Source of the DNA: Parachlamydia sp.
GTDB taxonomy: Bacteria; Chlamydiota; Chlamydiia; Chlamydiales; Parachlamydiaceae
Length of the DNA: 11,068 nucleotides
Assembly (NCBI GenBank): GCA_021298935.1
Contig: JAJTHR010000034.1
Coordinates: 1 to 11,068 of the forward strand
Direction of reading: 5' to 3'
In this document: piece by piece, positions 7,586-11,068 of the stretch
Layout: each line of letters opens with the position of its first letter
Position numbering within the stretch: the stretch's first letter is position 1
Position numbers and translations under genes: made by a program
Notes under the pieces: generated by a model
The model's database searches: none
What the model was told of the DNA's origin: nothing
The model's input: only the letters and a program-made list of their open reading frames with translations

Positions 7586-8502
7586 AGGGTGTTTTTATCA
7601 TTTTTTTTTTCGGGAATTAACGCTTTGAGTGCCTCCGTAAGGGTTGGGTGTTCAAAGCGGAAACCCTCTTCTTCCAGGACGGCCGGCACCACTCTTTGAC
7701 TGCTTAAAAGTAATTCATCCGACATTTCACCAAATAAGGCCCTTAAGAGGAAGCAAGGCATGCGCAAAAAAGAGGGACGGTGCAAAGCTTTTGCCAGACC
7801 CTTTGTAAATTCCTCATTTGATACAGCATCAGGACTGACAGCATTCACAGGACCTTCGAGATTTTTTTGACGGATTAAGTAATAAATGACTCCCATTAGG
7901 TCTTCGAGGGTGATCCAGCTGATAAACTGCTTTCCATCGCCAAAACTTCCTCCAAAGCCCCATTTGAAGGCGGGAACCATGTTTTTCAAAGCGCCCCCCT
8001 TTAAACTTAAAACCATGCCGGTCCTTAAGAAAATGGTACGAATGCCTTTTGCGATTGCCGGCTGTGCGGCTGCTTCCCATGCCGCGCATGTATCAGCTAA
8101 AAACCCGCTTCCTTGAGGACTTTTTTCATTTAATGAGCGGCTTCCCTGATTTCCATAATAGCCGATCGCAGATCCGCAAATAAATACTTCGGGGGGATTT
8201 TTTAATTGAGCCAAGGCTTCAGAAAGCAGGTGCGTCCCTTGGACACGACTTTCGTGAATTTTTTTCTTCTTTTCTTCCGTCCATCTGGCTGAGATATTTT
8301 CACCAGCCAGATGGACAACAGCATCAAAACCCTCTAATAAATTGAGATCTAACTGGCCCTTTGTAGGATCCCAGAGGATTTCATAGGGACCGGTTTTTTG
8401 CTTATGCCGCACCAAACGGTAAATTTTATGGTGCCCCACCCTCAAAAACTTAACTAACTCTGAGCCAATCAGGCCAGAGGATCCTGTCACCAAAATTTTC
8501 AT
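7582..8502 (-). CDS. TIGR01777-family SDR nucleoside-sugar epimerase-like protein (YfcH type)
   Basis: This 306-residue protein has a Rossmann fold of the extended short-chain dehydrogenase type. The NAD(P)-binding motif TGSSGLIG is at 6-13, followed by AVVHLAGENI (61-70), the family hallmark. CGSAIGYYGNQG (109-120) carries the likely catalytic Ser/Tyr. WGFGGSFGDGKQFISWITLE (181-200) and a C-terminal DUF1731-like part (about 247-294) complete the standard architecture and length. The real substrate of this family is not established. ATG 8502 has AAAGGG 6 nt upstream. The stop overlaps that of the convergent LRR gene by 4 bp (7582-7585). The gene may be co-transcribed with the 8554-10452 gene, 51 bp upstream, as no terminator lies between them. 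An A10 homopolymer (minus strand of 7601-7610) sits nine codons before the stop. Confidence 0.9.
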   Translation of the reverse strand: MKILVTGSSGLIGSELVKFLRVGHHKIYRLVRHKQKTGPYEILWDPTKGQLDLNLLEGFDAVVHLAGENISARWTEEKKKKIHESRVQGTHLLSEALAQLKNPPEVFICGSAIGYYGNQGSRSLNEKSPQGSGFLADTCAAWEAAAQPAIAKGIRTIFLRTGMVLSLKGGALKNMVPAFKWGFGGSFGDGKQFISWITLEDLMGVIYYLIRQKNLEGPVNAVSPDAVSNEEFTKGLAKALHRPSFLRMPCFLLRALFGEMSDELLLSSQRVVPAVLEEEGFRFEHPTLTEALKALIPEKKNDKNTL

Positions 8503-8553
8503 CTAAAGCCCTTTACATCAATGATTATTTTGTCATATCAAATTTTTTAATTA

Positions 8554-10452
8554 TTATAAAGGGCGTAATAATCTCTCTTCAGTCGGAGTCCAATATATTT
8601 GACCGTGTGCGTAGGGTTCCGTCTGATTTCTTTTACCTTCTTCAATCAATTCAAAAAGGTTAGCGGGATTATAAATGTTGTTTCCCTCCTCTTTAAAAAA
8701 ATCGCTCGTTGAATAATAAACCTCTCTGAAACCTCCCCCCTCCAGCGGTTCTTTGTAACTCAATCCCCGATGTGAACCAAACCCTCGATGGAAAAACCAA
8801 AGCAGGATGGATTTCAGCCAATCAGCCCGATTGTGTACAAAGCTCAAGAAGGAGTCAATACCCCTTATTTTTGTTCGGCAAACGGTGATGGGAACCTTGT
8901 ACAATTCACCGATGTGCGGCAAAGCGCATTGCGCTGCTTTTTGCACATAATAGGCACAGTTACGGCCGCTGAACTGGAAGATGCCGTCATTGACCATTAA
9001 GCGATAAATGCTTTCCAACAGCACCTCCTCCTCTGCCTGTGTGGTGCAAAGAGGCAGGATCGCCCTTTCCCGCTGAGGTAAGTACTGATTTTGATCAAAA
9101 TGGACAAAAGCGAACTTCAAACAGCCGCAAAAAAACCTGATTTTATCCATGGTGGTGACCGCATACCGCTCTCCAAAGGGACCCGGGTAGCACACCTTCC
9201 AGTTGCCATCCGGCATGCGGTAATTGATTTTCCAAAAGCCATGGCAATCAATGGCCGTCAAGTCCCTGTGCGTCCGTGCAGCGCAGGCTTCAATTATTAG
9301 GGTGCGCCCAAGCATTTTCTCACGCCCATAGCGCTGCTCCATCTCCACTTGCGTTAAAACGCGGGCCGGAGGAACGAGATCCATCCAATTTTGGCGGGGC
9401 CAAGTGGAGGGAGCCTCATTGTACGTTTGCGATGGTGCATTAAAAGGGCCGAAAGTGGGATGAAAATTAATGATTCCCCATTGGCATAAAGCAAAATTAG
9501 TCTCTTTATCATTTTTTAAAGACCATTGCCTCATGATTTCTTTCACAGTAACGAGCGCGCTCCCTTTTTCAAAAAACACCTCTTTTTCCGGTTTCAGTAA
9601 GCTGATGCGCTTTTGCTTTGCAGATTCAAAAAGTCTGAAATTCCCATTATAGATAGGCAAGCTTAAAATTTTCTTAACAATTCCTTCTGTTTTTGTGGCC
9701 ACTTGTTCGACTTTCAATAGTGCGCAGACATTTGATCTGGCATGTCCAAGAGCGCTGGACATGAGGGAGTCCTTGATCCACGTTTTTTTGCTATCAAACT
9801 GAATAAAGGCATCGACAGGCAACCATTGACGAATGGCCCAACTCATGAATTCTTTACGGTAGGCAGTATCCTCAAGCAAATCGACAAACTCAGGGTAGCA
9901 CGCGGCCTGCCCTAATGCCTCTCTTTCCAAAAGATTGATTTCATTATTTCTTGTGAGGGGCTGTCCCCGCTTCCATTCAAGGAGGTATTCTTCAAGCTTT
10001 TGCATTTGTTGTGCGTCCGGCCTGTCAAGGGGATCCACTCCCCCATTTGATGCGCCGATGCGATAGCGCAAGCTGACCTTCAATTTGCCTAATTCCCTTT
10101 GCGCTTTTTTTAAAGCGGGGCTGACGGAAGGGAGGCGGCTGATTTCTCTTTCAATGGCTTCGATAAATTTAAAATAGGGAACGAATTTTTCACGATAAAT
10201 GCGCCCCTCGGCTTGCCTCTCTTCCGCATAGATTTTTACGGCCTGATTCTCAAGCTGGCCATACAGCCCTTTCACTTGATTGATGATTTCAACCAAGCGG
10301 GGTTGTGTTTGACCTGTAATCCAACCACAAATATAGTGGTTGTAACGACTTTCTCCAATCAATGTACCAATTTTATTATAATTGACAATAGGCTGATCCA
10401 GCTCCACATTAATTTTTTGCAAGTCTTCTAACCCTAAGGATAAGCTAGGCAT
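8554..10452 (-). CDS. Unknown 632-residue protein with a His...Asn-Cys hydrolase-like pattern
   Basis: I do not recognise the family. The first 170 residues are helical and charged, with coiled-coil character at about 50-130. The middle (about 170-390) is mixed and ends near MLGRTLIIEACAARTH. Then AIDCHGFWKINYRMPDGNWK (about 401-420) followed by VCYPGPFG resembles the His-bearing first strands of circularly permuted NlpC/P60 or LRAT-like folds, where H-[AFS]-W-[IL] is followed by a PDG turn. About 95 residues later FSGRNCAYYVQKAAQC (495-509) resembles their catalytic Asn-Cys helix, giving His404 and Cys499 as candidate catalytic residues. A short hydrophobic/aromatic stretch is at 544-556 (DWLKSILLWFFHR). 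There is no signal peptide. ATG 10452 has GAGGGG 5 nt upstream. Tandem TAA stops close it. It is in the same direction as the SDR gene. The catalytic role is a hypothesis. Confidence 0.7.
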   Translation of the reverse strand: MPSLSLGLEDLQKINVELDQPIVNYNKIGTLIGESRYNHYICGWITGQTQPRLVEIINQVKGLYGQLENQAVKIYAEERQAEGRIYREKFVPYFKFIEAIEREISRLPSVSPALKKAQRELGKLKVSLRYRIGASNGGVDPLDRPDAQQMQKLEEYLLEWKRGQPLTRNNEINLLEREALGQAACYPEFVDLLEDTAYRKEFMSWAIRQWLPVDAFIQFDSKKTWIKDSLMSSALGHARSNVCALLKVEQVATKTEGIVKKILSLPIYNGNFRLFESAKQKRISLLKPEKEVFFEKGSALVTVKEIMRQWSLKNDKETNFALCQWGIINFHPTFGPFNAPSQTYNEAPSTWPRQNWMDLVPPARVLTQVEMEQRYGREKMLGRTLIIEACAARTHRDLTAIDCHGFWKINYRMPDGNWKVCYPGPFGERYAVTTMDKIRFFCGCLKFAFVHFDQNQYLPQRERAILPLCTTQAEEEVLLESIYRLMVNDGIFQFSGRNCAYYVQKAAQCALPHIGELYKVPITVCRTKIRGIDSFLSFVHNRADWLKSILLWFFHRGFGSHRGLSYKEPLEGGGFREVYYSTSDFFKEEGNNIYNPANLFELIEEGKRNQTEPYAHGQIYWTPTEERLLRPL

Positions 10453-10489
10453 TCAATCCCCTCACCGTTTATTTTTAAAAAGGTTGAAA

Positions 10490-10518
10490 ATGATAGCTCT
10501 TTAGGTAAAGAAAAGCAA
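10490..10518 (-). promoter_or_regulatory. Promoter for the 8554-10452 gene
   Basis: On the minus strand TTGCTT (10518-10513), a 17-nt spacer and TATCAT (10495-10490, five of six matches) form a plausible sigma70-like promoter. Transcription would begin near 10483, giving a 30-nt leader. Confidence 0.45.
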
Positions 10519-10521
10519 CTA

Positions 10522-10551
10522 TTGCTTAATTAATATAAACCCTTTTAATAT
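10522..10551 (+). promoter_or_regulatory. Possible promoter for gatC
   Basis: TTGCTT (10522-10527), an 18-nt spacer and TAATAT (10546-10551) would start transcription near 10558, shortly before ATG 10574. Both boxes are imperfect. TATAAA at 10534-10539 is an alternative -10 without a good -35. Confidence 0.3.
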
Positions 10552-10564
10552 GGCTCTTTTACTT

Positions 10565-10569
10565 AGAGG
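10565..10569 (+). promoter_or_regulatory. Ribosome binding site deciding the gatC start
   Basis: AGAGG lies 4 nt before ATG 10574 and supports it over the in-frame ATG at 10550, which has no such site. Confidence 0.6.
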
Positions 10570-10573
10570 TTTT

Positions 10574-10879
10574 ATGGCCCAATTAGATAAGGAAACAATC
10601 AAAAATCTGACCCGGCTTTGCAGGATCGATTGCACTGAAGAAGAGCAGGCAGCTCTTTTAGAGAGCTTGAAGAAAATTTTAAATTACATCGATTTATTGA
10701 ATGAAATTGATACTAAAGATGTTCCCCCTTGCGACCATGTCTTGGAAGAGATTGTGAATGTCTTGCGTGATGACGAAATTGAAGACGGATTGAGCAGGGA
10801 GCTGTTTTTAAATAACGCCCCCTCGCATATCGGAGGAATGATCCGTGTCCCGACCATTATTAAACAAAACCAAGCATGA
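10574..10879 (+). CDS. gatC: Asp/Glu-tRNA amidotransferase subunit C
   Basis: GatC is the small subunit that holds GatA and GatB together in the GatCAB amidotransferase. The complex turns Glu-tRNA(Gln) and Asp-tRNA(Asn) into Gln-tRNA(Gln) and Asn-tRNA(Asn) in the cytoplasm, a route chlamydiae depend on. From ATG 10574 the protein has 101 residues, the normal length. It starts MAQLDKETIKNLTRLCRI, the usual N-terminal helix, and has LLESLKKILNYIDLLNEIDT followed by the DVPPCDHV turn (standard D-x-x-P). RDDEIEDGLSRELFLNNAP is the typical D-x-x-x-x-x-L-x-[RK]-E-x-[LF]-x-N-A-P box. The in-frame ATG at 10550 would add MALLLRGF, unlike the family. The gatA start follows 11 nt after the stop, the usual gatCA operon order. 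Confidence 0.95.
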   Translation: MAQLDKETIKNLTRLCRIDCTEEEQAALLESLKKILNYIDLLNEIDTKDVPPCDHVLEEIVNVLRDDEIEDGLSRELFLNNAPSHIGGMIRVPTIIKQNQA

Positions 10880-10890
10880 TGGGGGGCAGA

Positions 10891-11068
10891 ATGTATCAAT
10901 TATCAGCCATAGAAATTAGAGATCGCTTTCTTAAAGGGGAACTATCAGCCTCGGCCATTACGCGTACCTTTCTGGACCGCATTTTAAAACTGGACAAACA
11001 AGTGGGGGCCTTTCTTTCTGTTTTTGAAGATAAAGCAATGGCAAGGGCAGAATAATTGGATAAAATGC
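10891..11068 (+). CDS. gatA: Glu-tRNA amidotransferase subunit A, N-terminal start, with in-frame stop; runs off window
   Basis: GatA is the amidase subunit of GatCAB and releases ammonia from glutamine. From ATG 10891 the frame reads MYQLSAIEIRDRFLKGELSA, followed by an alpha-helical stretch and VGAFLSVFEDKAMARAE, the well-known GatA N-terminus. The amidase Ser-Ser-Lys triad would lie beyond the window. After 54 codons the frame meets TAA at 11053-11055, then continues LDKM, which fits GatA, so the stop looks like a single-base change of a sense codon such as CAA or GAA. GGGGGG (10881-10886) is the likely ribosome binding site. An in-frame ATG at 10879 shares its A with the gatC TGA and could couple translation. 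Gene identity is firm; whether the product is functional cannot be judged here. Confidence 0.85.

Noticed and set aside
7591..7610. T-rich tract after the LRR gene as an intrinsic terminator
   Set aside because: No stem-loop precedes the T10 run, and these bases are coding on the minus strand.
8835..8842. TGTACAAA within the 8554-10452 gene as a second copy of the palindrome end
   Set aside because: The match is only about eight bases and lies within coding sequence without the rest of the repeat.
10550..10573. ATG at 10550 as gatC start
   Set aside because: The added MALLLRGF is not seen in GatC, and ATG 10574 has its own ribosome binding site and the typical N-terminus.
1..11068. CRISPR array, integrase, prophage or complete insertion sequence
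   Set aside because: No regularly spaced repeats, transposase, integrase or phage structural gene could be read in any frame.

Overview
The window most likely comes from an amoeba-associated member of the Chlamydiae (Parachlamydiales-like). This is inferred from gene content, not from a marker gene search. Housekeeping genes of bacterial type (recN, gatC, gatA) flank large proteins of eukaryotic flavour: a ubiquitin-specific protease, a leucine-rich-repeat protein and a large unknown protein. Such ubiquitin-related and LRR proteins are known to be expanded in Parachlamydia, Protochlamydia and Neochlamydia relatives. Coding density is high, intergenic DNA is AT-rich, and several sigma70/sigma66-like promoters can be read.

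Layout. Positions 2-700 (+) hold the 3' end of recN, closed by an intrinsic terminator at 715-756. Convergent to it, 772-2628 (-) encodes a 618-residue protein with a complete USP/UCH (peptidase C19) catalytic core. A 172-bp divergent intergenic region carries two back-to-back promoters. It leads into 2801-3727 (+), a secreted outer-membrane-type beta-barrel protein. An almost perfectly palindromic 159-bp element, flanked by TTA direct repeats (3799-3963), lies just upstream of 3992-7585 (+). That gene encodes a 1197-residue protein with a proline-rich linker, LRRs of the cysteine-containing kind and a possible BTB-like C-terminal region. It overlaps by 4 bp the convergent gene 7582-8502 (-), a TIGR01777/YfcH-type SDR protein. 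Next comes 8554-10452 (-), a 632-residue protein of unknown family with a His...Asn-Cys pattern like circularly permuted papain-fold hydrolases. Divergent from it, gatC (10574-10879) and the start of gatA (10891 onward) run off the window; gatA carries an in-frame TAA at codon 55.

How the genes may work together. The recN and gatCA genes serve DNA repair and tRNA-dependent amidation. The three large proteins between them lack Sec signals, look eukaryote-like or hydrolase-like, and are best read as candidate host-directed effectors: one removes ubiquitin, one may be a substrate adaptor, one may be a cysteine hydrolase. Secretion and targets are inference. The most noteworthy items are the palindromic MITE-like element, the candidate permuted cysteine hydrolase, the LRR/BTB-like protein, and the interrupted gatA.
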